A DNA stretch of 64,000 bases from JBBIPA01 sp963775935 (GCA_963775935.1 CAVZKR010000002.1:737189-801188); one strand, 5' to 3'; counted from the first letter of the stretch, positions 34,045 through 43,629 are shown. A program made the numbers and translations. Notes: generated by a model from the sequence alone, not told the origin.

Positions 34045-35784
34045 ATGGGACGAGATAGTAAAAAATTTCAAGAAATAAAGACTGAAGTACTTGTAATAGG
34101 TTCTGAAGCAGCCGGAGCCAAAGCAGCTATTGAAGCACAAGAGGAGGGGATTGATGTTCTCATGGTGACAAAGGGTCTTGTGGGCAGGAGTGGAGATACA
34201 ATAGTGGCTGGATATGGAATTCAAACACCTTTAGGTCACATGGATCCAAGGGACAATCCTGAGGTTTTTTTTGAAGATGTAATTAAAGGCGGGGCTTATC
34301 TAAATAATCAAAAGCTTGTTGAGAAATTAGTTAATCTAGCTGTCACTGAAGTTCCTAAAATGGAGAAATGGGGAGTCAAGTTCAAAAAAATAGGAAATAA
34401 ATTCTTTCAATATCTGACACCTGGTGCATCTTACCCCCGGAGTTTAGAGCCAATAGGTCATTCAGGACCTCAATACAGAAGGGCTTTTTTATCTCAGTTA
34501 AAGCGACTAAAGATTAAAATCATGGAAGATTTCTTCACCACAAATCTCTTATTTTCTGATGGTCAAGTGGTTGGAGCAATGGGCATATCCTTGCGTGATG
34601 GTCAATTTATTGTGCTGAGATCAAAGAATACTATCTTAGCTACTGGTGGGTGTCCACAAATATATCGCAGGACTGATGCTTCTCGAGACGCTACTGGTGA
34701 TGGCATGAATATGGCTTACCAGGCAGGTGCCGAGTTGATGGACATGGAATTTCAGCAGTTTTTCCCTACTTGTAGTTATACCCCTCCTTTCGATATGGAG
34801 GATTTTCCCGCTTCGTTACGTTATTCCCTCCGTGGTAAATTTTATAATTCCCAAGGGGATGCATTTATGGAAAGGTATCTTCCCATAGCTAAGGACTGGG
34901 GACTGAGAGATCCCACTTCAAGAGCTATCTATTTGGAGAATATGTATGGACGTGGTAGTCCTCATGGTGGAGCCTACCTATCTGTAACACATCTCCCCGA
35001 AAATCTATTAAATGAGTGGATGCGTGAAAATCCGCAATTCAATTATATGTTTCAGAAAATCGGAATAGATATTCGTAAAGATGCTGTAGAATGTGGCCCA
35101 GGTTGTCATTATAGTGTTGGGGGAGTAAGGGTTAACGAGAATTGTGGTACTTCCTTGCCCCGCCTTTATGCGATTGGAGAGGTAGCAGCGGGAATGGATG
35201 GGGCAGAGAGGATAGATGGGGGTCCTGCCATCACCTGGTGCTTGACTATGGGATATGTTGCTGGCAAGGAGGCTGCCAAATCAGCAAGGAGGTTAGACTG
35301 GCCAAATATTTGCTTGGAGCAAGTTAACGAAGAGCTTGAGAGGATAAATTCTTTATTCAGCAGAAAAGAAGGAATTAAAGGTTTTGAGATCAAAAATAAG
35401 GTAAAAGATATAATGTGGAAGTACTGTGCCATAGTGAGAGATGGAAATGGTTTAAAGAAGGCATTAAGTTTGATTCATAAAATTAAAAGGGGTGATCTTC
35501 CCAGACTTTTTGTTCCAGATTCATCTAAGGTATTTAACAAAGGGTTAGTCGAAGCATTAGAAGCAATAAATATGACTATTTTATCTGAGATAGTCGTTAG
35601 AGCAGCTTTAATGCGTGAAGAGAGCCGTAGATCCCATTATAGAACCGATTTTCCTAATTTAGACAATAAGAATTGGTTCAAGAATACGATTATCAAGAAA
35701 GAAAATGGAAAAGTGATGCTTACTACTACTACTCCGGTCATTACCAAAATGAGACCACCTGCAAAGGAGGGGATTGCAGAATGA
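34045..35784 (+). CDS. FrdA/SdhA-like FAD-binding flavoprotein
   Basis: 579 residues. The N-terminal Rossmann motif is VLVIGSEAAGAKAAIEAQEE; GRSGDTIVAGYG and ATGGCPQIYRRTDASRDATG follow, then the HYSVGGVRVNENCG segment that in SdhA/FrdA carries an active-site His, and LYAIGEVAAGMDGAERIDGG where SdhA has GANRLGGNS. It is thus a fumarate-reductase superfamily enzyme whose substrate pocket is changed. FAD is probably covalent or tightly bound. It is the first of five tightly packed genes and overlaps the next by four bases. Substrate unknown; an unsaturated or 2-oxo acid is one possibility. Confidence 0.85.
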   Translation: MGRDSKKFQEIKTEVLVIGSEAAGAKAAIEAQEEGIDVLMVTKGLVGRSGDTIVAGYGIQTPLGHMDPRDNPEVFFEDVIKGGAYLNNQKLVEKLVNLAVTEVPKMEKWGVKFKKIGNKFFQYLTPGASYPRSLEPIGHSGPQYRRAFLSQLKRLKIKIMEDFFTTNLLFSDGQVVGAMGISLRDGQFIVLRSKNTILATGGCPQIYRRTDASRDATGDGMNMAYQAGAELMDMEFQQFFPTCSYTPPFDMEDFPASLRYSLRGKFYNSQGDAFMERYLPIAKDWGLRDPTSRAIYLENMYGRGSPHGGAYLSVTHLPENLLNEWMRENPQFNYMFQKIGIDIRKDAVECGPGCHYSVGGVRVNENCGTSLPRLYAIGEVAAGMDGAERIDGGPAITWCLTMGYVAGKEAAKSARRLDWPNICLEQVNEELERINSLFSRKEGIKGFEIKNKVKDIMWKYCAIVRDGNGLKKALSLIHKIKRGDLPRLFVPDSSKVFNKGLVEALEAINMTILSEIVVRAALMREESRRSHYRTDFPNLDNKNWFKNTIIKKENGKVMLTTTTPVITKMRPPAKEGIAE

Positions 35785-36101
35785 GTAATTCAAATAAAGC
35801 TACGGTAACGATATTCAGGTTTGACCCTACTGTTGACAAAGAGCCACGATACGAGACATATAAAGTTCCCACTGAAGCCTGGAAGGGGCAAAAGATTATA
35901 GATGTAATAAGGTATATTTATGAACATTCTGCTCCCGGTCTTTCTTTCCGGGAACCATGTGGCCATCATGTATGTGGGTCTTGCACCGCAATGGTCAATA
36001 AGAAGCCAGTTTTAGCCTGTGGTGTTCTTGCAGAGAAAGAAATGCTCATTGAGCCCCTCGTTGGTCATCGAGTTATTAAAGATTTAGCGGTGGAGATATG
36101 A
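35781..36101 (+). CDS. [2Fe-2S] protein equal to the N-terminal half of SdhB/FrdB
   Basis: 106 residues from ATG 35,781, which overlaps the flavoprotein stop (ATGA) and follows AAAGGAGGGG. The sequence VTIFRFDPTVDKEPRYETYK, then LSFREPCGHHVCGSCTAMVN and LACGVL, is the plant-type [2Fe-2S] domain of succinate dehydrogenase or fumarate reductase iron-sulphur subunits. The C-terminal 4Fe-4S/3Fe-4S domain is absent; the protein ends at ALAVEI-like residues. The missing half may be supplied by the CCG protein at 37,732. Confidence 0.85.
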   Translation: MSNSNKATVTIFRFDPTVDKEPRYETYKVPTEAWKGQKIIDVIRYIYEHSAPGLSFREPCGHHVCGSCTAMVNKKPVLACGVLAEKEMLIEPLVGHRVIKDLAVEI

Positions 36102-36256
36102 CTTGATTTGATAGTAACTGTCTGAGTTTCAAAACATTAATTTTTTGATGCAAAAGGGTAAGAAACTTGCTGTGTAATCTTTGTAATTTGACTCAAATAA
36201 CTTGCAATACTAAGAAATTTCAGCGGTTCTTACCAACACAATGAACGGAGGTGGCA

Positions 36257-37735
36257 ATGAATACAAAATTGATTACTACAGTATATAAAGAGCTATGCGA
36301 TAAAATCGGTGCAGAGAAGGTAAAGAACGATGAGGCAATATTGGTTAGCTACGGCTATAACAGGAGCATGCGAATGTTCACCTTCCAAAAACCAAGCTTG
36401 GTAATTCTCCCTGAGAGCCGAGAGGATACTCTAGAAATTTTGAAGGTAGCTAACCGAGAGAAGATACCAGTAACAGTGATGTCAGCAGGAGTAAATCCAG
36501 GCGATTCCATACCTTCAGAGGGTGGGATTGTCATAGATTTTAGAAATATGACTAGAATTCTCGAAATAAGCACTGACTCAAATTATGCCGTGATCGAGCC
36601 AGGTGTTTCCTATGCTGACTTCACTGCTGCCCTAAGCAAAAAGGGATTCAGATGCCATATTCCCACGGCTCCAGGGGGATCATCAGCATTGGGAATTGCC
36701 CTGGTAAAACCGAATGGCAGCCTTGCCACCAGGCAACTGGATCCCGTCATTAATTTAGAGGTTATACTGCCTGACGGGACAATCGTGCATACAGGGTCAG
36801 AGGCGTACCCCTGTGGTGAACCCTACAGTAGATATGTAACCTATCCGGACATTGCTGGACTCTTCTGTTGTGCTTGTGGAACGCTGGGAGTAATTACCAG
36901 GGCAACACTTCGAATCTATCCCATAAATGAGTCAAATCGTGTTCACCTGACCGCCTTTGATAACTTCGAGTCTGCGGTAAAGTTTGTGCAGGATGTTACC
37001 AATAATAATCTTGCTGAGCATAATATCATCTGGAATTGGCAATTCTACAAAACCTACGATATCTCCGTCCATACCATGGGTAAACCATATTTGCCTCCGG
37101 AGCTATCGGATGATCCCAGACAACCTCCAGCAGATTTGCCATATAACATAGTAACTACCTTAATGTCTGGTTATGAAGAAATGATGGTGGCTGCGGAAAG
37201 CGTTTGTGCCAAGGTCGCTAAGAAATACGATGGTAAGGCTATTTCTATGGAAGAGTTGGAGGCGAAAGCCCCGGGACCGGTACGAACCTGGAAGCAATTC
37301 TACCTAGAGTATCATCAGCCTAAAATGGAACATAACAAAAAGTATGGGCTGGGTGCTAATCCAACTCTGGTTGTCATGGACAGACTTGAAAAATGCATTG
37401 AGATAGAGAAAATGGCCGTTAAAGAAATAAGTGAGACGGGGGCAAGACCGGTCTGCTACTACGCTCAACCTTTTGATTTTGGCCGTGCTATGTTGTTCAG
37501 GATCTTTACTTACGTTGACCCAGATAATCGTGAGCTTATGGATGAGTCTACCAAAACTTATAAACGTCTATTCGATGCGGTTATGGAAAAATACGGAGCC
37601 TGTCCCATTGTACCAAAATTACCAGTCAATCAGTTGGGGGGATATTACAGTTTTCTGACGAAAATCAAGAAAGCAGTCGACCCCAATAACATTCTAAATC
37701 CCAACATGGGATGGTTCACGGAGGAGAATAAATGA
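36257..37735 (+). CDS. VAO/PCMH-type FAD-linked oxidoreductase
   Basis: About 492 residues; ATG 36,257 is preferred because GGAGG lies 6 bp before it (a GTG at 36,251 overlaps that site). The PCMH FAD domain covers residues 40-220 (PVTVMSAGVNPGDSIPSEGG, VIEPGVSYADFTAALSKKGF, CGTLGVITRATLRIYP). The C-terminal cap ends with DPNNILNPNMGW. The family includes 4-cresol dehydrogenase and glycolate oxidase. It overlaps the CCG protein gene by four bases (ATGA), so the flavin probably donates electrons directly to that protein. Substrate unknown. Confidence 0.85.
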   Translation: MNTKLITTVYKELCDKIGAEKVKNDEAILVSYGYNRSMRMFTFQKPSLVILPESREDTLEILKVANREKIPVTVMSAGVNPGDSIPSEGGIVIDFRNMTRILEISTDSNYAVIEPGVSYADFTAALSKKGFRCHIPTAPGGSSALGIALVKPNGSLATRQLDPVINLEVILPDGTIVHTGSEAYPCGEPYSRYVTYPDIAGLFCCACGTLGVITRATLRIYPINESNRVHLTAFDNFESAVKFVQDVTNNNLAEHNIIWNWQFYKTYDISVHTMGKPYLPPELSDDPRQPPADLPYNIVTTLMSGYEEMMVAAESVCAKVAKKYDGKAISMEELEAKAPGPVRTWKQFYLEYHQPKMEHNKKYGLGANPTLVVMDRLEKCIEIEKMAVKEISETGARPVCYYAQPFDFGRAMLFRIFTYVDPDNRELMDESTKTYKRLFDAVMEKYGACPIVPKLPVNQLGGYYSFLTKIKKAVDPNNILNPNMGWFTEENK

Positions 37736-38892
37736 AACTTGAGACTACCTTTGATGATCTAAAAGGATTGTTTTATCTTTGTTTGCGGTGTCGGGAATGC
37801 ACTTATGGGGACTGGCCAGAAAACTACCATTTGTGTCCTATTCACCGTTACCACCGAATATTCACTGCTAGCGCTGGCGGCCTTATTTACCTTATGGCAG
37901 CCCTTTCCGAAAATAGGATTGATTATGTCTCAACAATAGCCGAACTCGCCTATGAATGTCCTACCTGCGGGTTTTGTGATGTATGCGAAGTCATGTCATT
38001 AAGACCTCCACATATCAGCCCAACCGAATTGATACGTTTTCTGAGACACCAACTAGTGCAGCGGGGATTAGTTCCTGACGGGGAAATGAAAAAACTATAT
38101 AAACAGGTGAAGAAAGACGGAGATTATTTGGGAGACAAGGTGAGCATCTCCCAAAAGACCAACGAACAGGGATACGATGCCATCCTTTTTGCGGAGTGTC
38201 TTCATACCAAAGGTCAGCAAGATATTTATCACTCTACATTAAGATTACTTAAAAAAATAGGAAAGGCCGTGGACGTTTTTAGCCATGGGGGCTGCTGTGG
38301 TTCTACCCTGTATGATCTGGGTTTTTGGGATGAATTGAGTACACTTCTACTAAAAAATTCGGAGGAAATGGTGAGATTAAAGGGAAAGGAGACTATTTTT
38401 ATCAACCCCCACTGTCAGGAATTCATGATAAAAAGGTACCCACAAATTTCATCAGGGCACCAAGAGATTAGAGGTAAGCATATTAGTGAGCTTTTAGCAG
38501 ATGCACTTGACTCTGGGAAGCTAAAAGTTAAAAATGGGCAGAGCATCAAGGTGAGTTACCACGACCCATGTTATCTTGGAAGAGAGCTGGGAATATACGA
38601 TGCTCCTAGAAAGGTGATATCTTTTTTAGTTGGGGTGGAGCTAATTGAAATGAAGAGAAATAAAGGAAATGCCTACTGTTGTGGTGCAGGTGGTGGAGGT
38701 GGAGGCAAGGCTTTCCCAGCATTTTCCAAGTGGGTTGTCGAAGATCGGCTACAGGAATTTAAAGAAACCGGAGCCGACTTGTTGATTACAGCTTGCCCTT
38801 ATTGTAAAGAAGCATTTCAAAAAGCTCTATCTGCAGGAGAAGAGAGCAGAGTAAAGGATTTAGTTGAACTGGTTGGTGAGAGGGTTAGTTAA
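37732..38892 (+). CDS. CCG-domain Fe-S protein (GlpC/HdrD/TfrB C-terminal type)
   Basis: 386 residues. The N-terminal cysteine clusters are LCLRCRECTYGDW...LCP and CPTCGFCDVC (near residues 15-35 and 85). Both CCG sites are intact: GGCCGSTLYDLGFW and YCCGAGGGGGG, the second after DPCYLGRELGIYDAPR, with ACPYC near the end. It resembles the C-terminal half of TfrB or GlpC and can bind 4Fe-4S plus noncubane clusters. Translationally coupled to the FAD oxidase. A near-identical C-terminus survives as a pseudogene at 25,962-26,243. Confidence 0.87.
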   Translation: MKLETTFDDLKGLFYLCLRCRECTYGDWPENYHLCPIHRYHRIFTASAGGLIYLMAALSENRIDYVSTIAELAYECPTCGFCDVCEVMSLRPPHISPTELIRFLRHQLVQRGLVPDGEMKKLYKQVKKDGDYLGDKVSISQKTNEQGYDAILFAECLHTKGQQDIYHSTLRLLKKIGKAVDVFSHGGCCGSTLYDLGFWDELSTLLLKNSEEMVRLKGKETIFINPHCQEFMIKRYPQISSGHQEIRGKHISELLADALDSGKLKVKNGQSIKVSYHDPCYLGRELGIYDAPRKVISFLVGVELIEMKRNKGNAYCCGAGGGGGGKAFPAFSKWVVEDRLQEFKETGADLLITACPYCKEAFQKALSAGEESRVKDLVELVGERVS

Positions 38893-38918
38893 CAAGCATT
38901 TTTCACAAGGAGGCATAG

Positions 38919-39848
38919 TTGACTTATTCGGAACTCACAAAAAGAGTTAAGGAATTTGCGCTGGCTAACGACATGGATTATGTTGGCATTGCTTCGGCAG
39001 ACTCGTTGAGAGACGAACCCGCAGGCCGAAAACCCGATGATTATCTCCCGGGTGCGCGGTCGGTAGTCGTTATGGGAATTCGGCTCAGTTTAGGAGCCCA
39101 ACTCTCTAGTAAACTGGCCTATCAGAACTATCGGCATTCTATAAGTACGTATTTATGGCATGGTTTTGGTTTGCCAAATCTACATTTCTTAGATCGCGTC
39201 GCCTTTTTGGTAAACAGATTATTAGAAAGAGAGGGGCATATAGCCATACCCATGCATGCCTCTTCACCGTTTGATCTCCGCGGCTCCTTAACGGAGTTTT
39301 CCAATATTCATGCTGCAGTAGCTGCTGGTTTGGGGGAAATTGGATGGAATGGCTTTCTGTTAACTCCTGATGTGGGACCGAGGGCTCGATTTGTGTCAAT
39401 TATCACTACTGCTAAACTGGAGCCAGAGTCTCTGTATGATGGTCCAAAGTTGTGTGAGCCAGATAAATGCCGAGAGCTGGGCCAGGGTGAACCTATTTGC
39501 CTGAAGGTATGCCCTGTAGGTGCCTTAAAGAAAGAAAGTCAGACGTTGATCATCGGGGATAAAAACCTTGAAATAGCCAAATTTGACCGGAACCGGTGTT
39601 TTTGGGCATCTATGGGATTGAGCGAGGGTTCTCTGGCGTTGAAGCCAATTCCCATGCCCGACGAAGTCAAAATTGCCGATGTTATTAATTCACTGAAGGA
39701 AAAGGACCCTCTTCAATATAAAGAGCTCATGGTCATCGGCAGAGGTGATTATTGCGGGAAATGCATAATGGAATGCCCAGTAGGAAACCCTGAGATTATT
39801 AGCGAAATAGTGAACCAAGCAAAAGAATGCATAATTAACAGCCAGTAA
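38919..39848 (+). CDS. QueG/RdhA-like 4Fe-4S protein, paralogue A
   Basis: 309 residues from a TTG start fixed by AAGGAGG with 5-bp spacing. The sequence resembles epoxyqueuosine reductase and cytoplasmic reductive-dehalogenase-like ferredoxins: YLPGARSVVVMGIRLSLG, AVAAGLGEIGWNGFLLTPDV, a first cluster LCEPDKCRELGQGEP...ICLKVCP and a second GDYCGKCIMECPVG. No Tat signal is present, and I cannot confirm a cobalamin-binding motif. It closes the five-gene redox operon, so it may be its electron acceptor or terminal reductase. Paralogues lie at 48,906 and 49,853, with a fragment at 39,921. Confidence 0.8.
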   Translation: MTYSELTKRVKEFALANDMDYVGIASADSLRDEPAGRKPDDYLPGARSVVVMGIRLSLGAQLSSKLAYQNYRHSISTYLWHGFGLPNLHFLDRVAFLVNRLLEREGHIAIPMHASSPFDLRGSLTEFSNIHAAVAAGLGEIGWNGFLLTPDVGPRARFVSIITTAKLEPESLYDGPKLCEPDKCRELGQGEPICLKVCPVGALKKESQTLIIGDKNLEIAKFDRNRCFWASMGLSEGSLALKPIPMPDEVKIADVINSLKEKDPLQYKELMVIGRGDYCGKCIMECPVGNPEIISEIVNQAKECIINSQ

Positions 39849-39920
39849 TGATTTGCGTGGAACATAGAACAATATTGGCTAGGAGGATTGATTGATAAAG
39901 TTTTTAACAAGGAGGCATTT

Positions 39921-40004
39921 TTGGGCTATTCGGAACTTACCAAAAGGGTTAAGGAGTTGGCTCTCAAAAATAACCTAGATTATGCCAGAATTGCACTAGT
40001 AGCT
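39921..40004 (+). pseudogene. Truncated 5' copy of a QueG-like gene
   Basis: AAGGAGG and a TTG start at 39,921 begin LGYSELTKRVKELALKNNLD, nearly identical to the start of the gene at 48,906, including some 50 bp of leader. Similarity ends at 40,004 where the integrase-type IS begins, and no continuation is seen beyond the IS, so only about 28 codons survive. Confidence 0.8.
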
Positions 40005-40006
40005 TA

Positions 40007-41301
40007 CAACGTGCGTATTGCGTCAAATTAAATGGTTACCGAAGACCTCCTGATTGCCTCCTAATTGCGGTTACCGAAACTGCCCTGACGCTCAGCCATT
40101 CTCCATAACTGTTCCAGGTTAGCATTTATCTGTTTCAAGAGTATTATTGGATTCAGATTGTTATAAATAGAAGCCATCTCAGTCTGCCTTTCAAGGCTTA
40201 ATATGCCCGACTGTAGCAGGCGCTGATACGGCGTCTGTGCTTTTTCATATATCTTGAGTACTTTTGCTCCATGTCTGGTCTTGGACATGAGCTTCATCGT
40301 AGGTTGGAAGAAATTCATATACAGTCGAACATTATCATAGACTCTTTCCAGACACTGATAAGCAACCTTGGAAATGTAGCGGTCATAGCCTACTAATCGC
40401 CGTACGACATTCCCGTTCTTCTGTTCCACATGGCAGCTGTCATTCTTTTTATAGGCACGAGACCTGGTAAAGTTAATTCCTTCCAAGCGACAGTAGGAGT
40501 AGAGGCATTGATTGATAAATTCGCTGCCGTTGTCTGAATCCACACCGAGGAGAGGAAAGGGAAGACGTTGCCGTATCCGGTGCACTGCTGATCGCACCCG
40601 CGTCTGACCTTTACCCCAGACCGGAACGCATTCCGACCAGCCACTGGCAACATCTACAGCGCAGAGAGTAGTCAGATAAAAACCTTCGACGCTCTCACCA
40701 CAGTGAGCCACCAGGTCTATTTCCAAAAAGCCAGGCTTGTTTTCCTGCCAGTCTGCGAAAGTCCGGATCGGTATCGAACTTTTCAGTACACTACTTGGCC
40801 GGGTAGTGCTCAATGGCCTGCGTCCTCCCAGCTTACGACATGATCTTAGTAATCGATCTATGGTCGCTGGACTCATGGTGCAAAGTAACTTCTCCTGGAC
40901 AGTATCAATCTGTTGCTCACCATGTTGCCTGAGTACCTTAATCATCTCGGGCAAGAATGGCTGAAGACGTTTGGAACATAACCGGTCACTGGCTTCCCAT
41001 ATAGCTCTTAAGGGCTCAATCACCACGCTGTATCGTCCAGGTCTACCACGGTGACCGCCATACCGTTCGTTCTGGCCAAGCAGCATCCTGATCGCTGCTT
41101 TCCGATGATAGCCAGTTACTGTTATAAACTCGTCTAACATTTTACCTTTTCTTACTTTGTTCGCTGAGCGATATCGATCAATTATCGCTGCGGCATATTC
41201 TTTTACGCTGCCTCTTGTCATATAAACTCCTTGAGTAACAGTATTTATGAGGCAACGATACCATTTTCGGTAACTTTAATTATGACGCAATGCGCCGTGT
41301 T
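40007..41301 (-). mobile_element. Integrase-core insertion sequence
   Basis: Approximate ends: plus-strand GTGCGTATTGCGTCAAATTA and, on the minus strand from the right, GGCGCATTGCGTCATAATTA, each followed by a TTACCGAA box. These form imperfect inverted repeats around one transposase gene. No clear target duplication was seen, so the boundaries are good to about five bases. Confidence 0.7.
40061..41221 (-). CDS. Integrase-core (rve-type) DDE transposase
   Basis: 386 residues. There is an N-terminal helix-turn-helix region (EFITVTGYHRKAAIRMLLGQ) and a DDE integrase core with EIDLVAHCGESVEGFYLTTL (first Asp), GVDSDNGSEFINQCLYSYC (second Asp) and KKNDSCHVEQKNGNVVRRLV (Glu). All three catalytic residues are present and the frame is intact, so it may be active. 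It belongs with unclassified (ISNCY) or IS481-like integrase-type elements; I am not sure of the exact family. Confidence 0.85.
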   Translation of the reverse strand: MTRGSVKEYAAAIIDRYRSANKVRKGKMLDEFITVTGYHRKAAIRMLLGQNERYGGHRGRPGRYSVVIEPLRAIWEASDRLCSKRLQPFLPEMIKVLRQHGEQQIDTVQEKLLCTMSPATIDRLLRSCRKLGGRRPLSTTRPSSVLKSSIPIRTFADWQENKPGFLEIDLVAHCGESVEGFYLTTLCAVDVASGWSECVPVWGKGQTRVRSAVHRIRQRLPFPLLGVDSDNGSEFINQCLYSYCRLEGINFTRSRAYKKNDSCHVEQKNGNVVRRLVGYDRYISKVAYQCLERVYDNVRLYMNFFQPTMKLMSKTRHGAKVLKIYEKAQTPYQRLLQSGILSLERQTEMASIYNNLNPIILLKQINANLEQLWRMAERQGSFGNRN

Positions 41302-41489
41302 GACATATTGATATAATCGTACTAAAATGGCTCTAGTATTCGTATCACATTTGAATCGAGTTAACCAAGGAAGAAACGATAAAAGTTAATCGATTATTTT
41401 GTTATCGATATAAACTAATGTTTTGTCAGGCAAATAAATAGACAAGAGAATTTTAAGAGGTGAAGAAGTTGTACAAGCTGCCGCGTCAC

Positions 41490-41727
41490 AGGAGGGTGAT
41501 TTTTCACTTCATTCCTACTTATTCTTTGTGGCTTAATCTGGCTGAAGTACTGTTCAATTTATTGCAAAGCCAAAGCGCTTCGGAGAGGGATATTCACCTC
41601 TAAACAGCCGCTGGTAGAGGCGATTATGAGCTACACCCAGAAAGTCAACGAAGAAGGTCAAGTCTTTCACTGGACAAAGACAGCTGACATGATTATCAGT
41701 TCAGTTAATAACCTGACGAAACATTAG
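41490..41727 (+). pseudogene. C-terminal remnant of a different IS630-type transposase
   Basis: One frame reads VIFHFIPTYSLWLNLAEVLF; after a shift near 41,570 the other reads AKALRRGIFTSKQPLVEAIM and ends FHWTKTADMIISSVNNLTKH with TAG 41,725. This is the end of the DDE domain of an IS630 subgroup distinct from the two full copies here. Only about 78 codons remain. Confidence 0.7.
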
Positions 41728-41886
41728 GAAGAAGTGGGAGTTAATCATAGGAAAAGAGCTAGTTTAAGCCTTCCCATGGAATCACACCGAATCGGCGGGA
41801 TGAAGTCATTTAAGCATTGAACTCTTTAATTTTGTATAACGGATTTAATAATTTTAACTATAGTCTACAGGAGAACAATATAAAAA

Positions 41887-43356
41887 ATGTACATCGATTT
41901 GAGAGATTGGCTGGAAGATGTTGAGCGTCACTCAGAATTGGAGCATATCAGCGGGGTTGATTGCCATCTGGAAATGAGTGGCATTTGTGAAATTATAGCG
42001 AGTGAATCAAAAGATAGAAAACCAGTAGTGATGTTTGATGACATACCAGGTTATCAGAAAGGTTTCCGAACCTTATTTGGGATTTTGGGCTCCCCTTGGA
42101 GAGTGGCAAAGACTCTGGGATTTCCTGAAAACAAAACGGATCGAATGAGTTTGCTGCAAAATTGGAGGAAGAGGGTTAATCAGATTCCCAAAATTGAACC
42201 AAAACTCGTTAAAGATGCTCCCGTACTGGAAAATATTGAAACTAATAACAAGGTCGATCTTCTAAAATTCCCGGCACCTAAATTGCACGAGTTGGATGGG
42301 GGCCGCTATTTTGGTACATGTCATGGAGTCATCCAAAAAGATCCGGACACAGGGTATGTAAATATAGGAACGTATCGTGTAATGTTGATTGACAAAACGC
42401 GCCTTGCTTTGCACATTTTAGAAGGGCAGCATGGCAGTATTATCATGAATAAGAAGTATTTTTCAAAAGGCAAAAAAATGCCTGTAGCAATAGCAATTGG
42501 AATGGATCCGGTGCTATGGTTTGCCTCTTGTAGCCGAATACCTTGGGGCTATTCAGAATATGAATATGCTGGGGGATTAAAAGGCAAGGCTATGGAGGTT
42601 ATCATGGGGGATTATACAGGTTTACCCATACCCGCTCGAGCAGAGATTGTTGTCGAAGGAGAGTGTGAACCAGGAAACTTATATGAGGAGGGTCCTTTTG
42701 GAGAGTGGCATGGATATTATGGTAATTTAGGGCTTTCAAAAGTGCCCGAACCTGTGATTGACGTAAAAGCAATCTACTATCGTGATAATCCTATTCTTAC
42801 CTGCCATTTACAGGGGAGACCCGGCCTGGATACAAGTGCATTACCCCTTTCTGTAAGCTATTCAAGCACAATCTGGGGACGACTGGAGGCATGCGGTATT
42901 CCCGGGATCAAAGGTGTCTGGTCTTATTCGAATGGCTTGTTTATTGTTGTGTCGATTGAACAAATGTATCCTGGTCACTCACGAGAAGTCGGATTTATTG
43001 CCTCCCAGTTACCAAATCAGGGTAGATATACGGTGGTGGTTGAAGAGGATATTGACCCTTCTGACTTGGAGCAAGTAAACTGGGCAATTGTAACCAGAGG
43101 TAAACCAGATCAGTCAATTGAAATACTTCATCATTGCCGAAGTAATTCTGCTGATCCAACTATTTCTATTGAAGAAAAGAAAAAATATCAAGTTGCACCA
43201 AAACCCATCCATAATGCTCGCGTTGTCATCGACGCTTGCCGACCACTTGAATGGAAAAAAGATTGGTATCCTATGGTGAAATTAAGTGATGAACTGAGAA
43301 AAAAGATTGCTAGTAAGTGGAAACCGTTACTTGACGATATTATCAACAAATCATGA
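41887..43356 (+). CDS. UbiD-family (prenyl-FMN) decarboxylase/carboxylase
   Basis: An intact 489-residue UbiD-like enzyme: KLHELDGGRYFGTCHGVIQK, the WGYSEYEYAGGLKGKAMEVI stretch, LPIPARAEIVVEGECEPG and EGPFGEWHGYYGN, covering the conserved Arg and Glu residues of the prenylated-FMN site. Family members reversibly (de)carboxylate aromatic or alpha,beta-unsaturated acids and need prenyl-FMN from UbiX, which is not in this window. It is paralogous to the frameshifted gene at 29,140-30,568. Substrate not assignable. Confidence 0.88.
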   Translation: MYIDLRDWLEDVERHSELEHISGVDCHLEMSGICEIIASESKDRKPVVMFDDIPGYQKGFRTLFGILGSPWRVAKTLGFPENKTDRMSLLQNWRKRVNQIPKIEPKLVKDAPVLENIETNNKVDLLKFPAPKLHELDGGRYFGTCHGVIQKDPDTGYVNIGTYRVMLIDKTRLALHILEGQHGSIIMNKKYFSKGKKMPVAIAIGMDPVLWFASCSRIPWGYSEYEYAGGLKGKAMEVIMGDYTGLPIPARAEIVVEGECEPGNLYEEGPFGEWHGYYGNLGLSKVPEPVIDVKAIYYRDNPILTCHLQGRPGLDTSALPLSVSYSSTIWGRLEACGIPGIKGVWSYSNGLFIVVSIEQMYPGHSREVGFIASQLPNQGRYTVVVEEDIDPSDLEQVNWAIVTRGKPDQSIEILHHCRSNSADPTISIEEKKKYQVAPKPIHNARVVIDACRPLEWKKDWYPMVKLSDELRKKIASKWKPLLDDIINKS

Positions 43357-43363
43357 AGGGGAT

Positions 43364-43522
43364 ATGGTCTATCAACCGTTTGGCATTATGAAACCTAAAT
43401 TTTATTTGTTTGGTAATTTAGCTGGTGCTGTTATTATTAGTGATAAAAATCGAGATTATTATATATTCGTGGCTACTAGAGGTTTAAATGCTGGTTCCGT
43501 TGTAGCAGCTTTATATAGATGA
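43364..43522 (+). CDS. Small unknown protein following the UbiD gene
   Basis: A 52-residue frame from ATG 43,364, 7 bp after the decarboxylase stop, with a GAAGGGG ribosome-binding site. The product begins MVYQPFGIMKPKFYLFGNLA, has a hydrophobic GAVII segment and ends VVAALYR. It may be a small partner subunit or the remnant of a longer gene. I do not recognise the family. Confidence 0.35.
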   Translation: MVYQPFGIMKPKFYLFGNLAGAVIISDKNRDYYIFVATRGLNAGSVVAALYR

Positions 43523-43629
43523 TTGATTTACTGATGTTACTAGATGTCTCTTCTGTATTTTCAACGATGCGCCTATCTTTAGAAAAGCTGAACGAAAGTA
43601 ACGCAAGAAGATGGAGAGGCGACGTGTGT

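Noticed and set aside
38919..39848. Calling the QueG-like proteins reductive dehalogenases
   Set aside because: No Tat signal, no RdhB anchor gene, and the Fe-S spacing differs from RdhA; only a distant family relation is supported.
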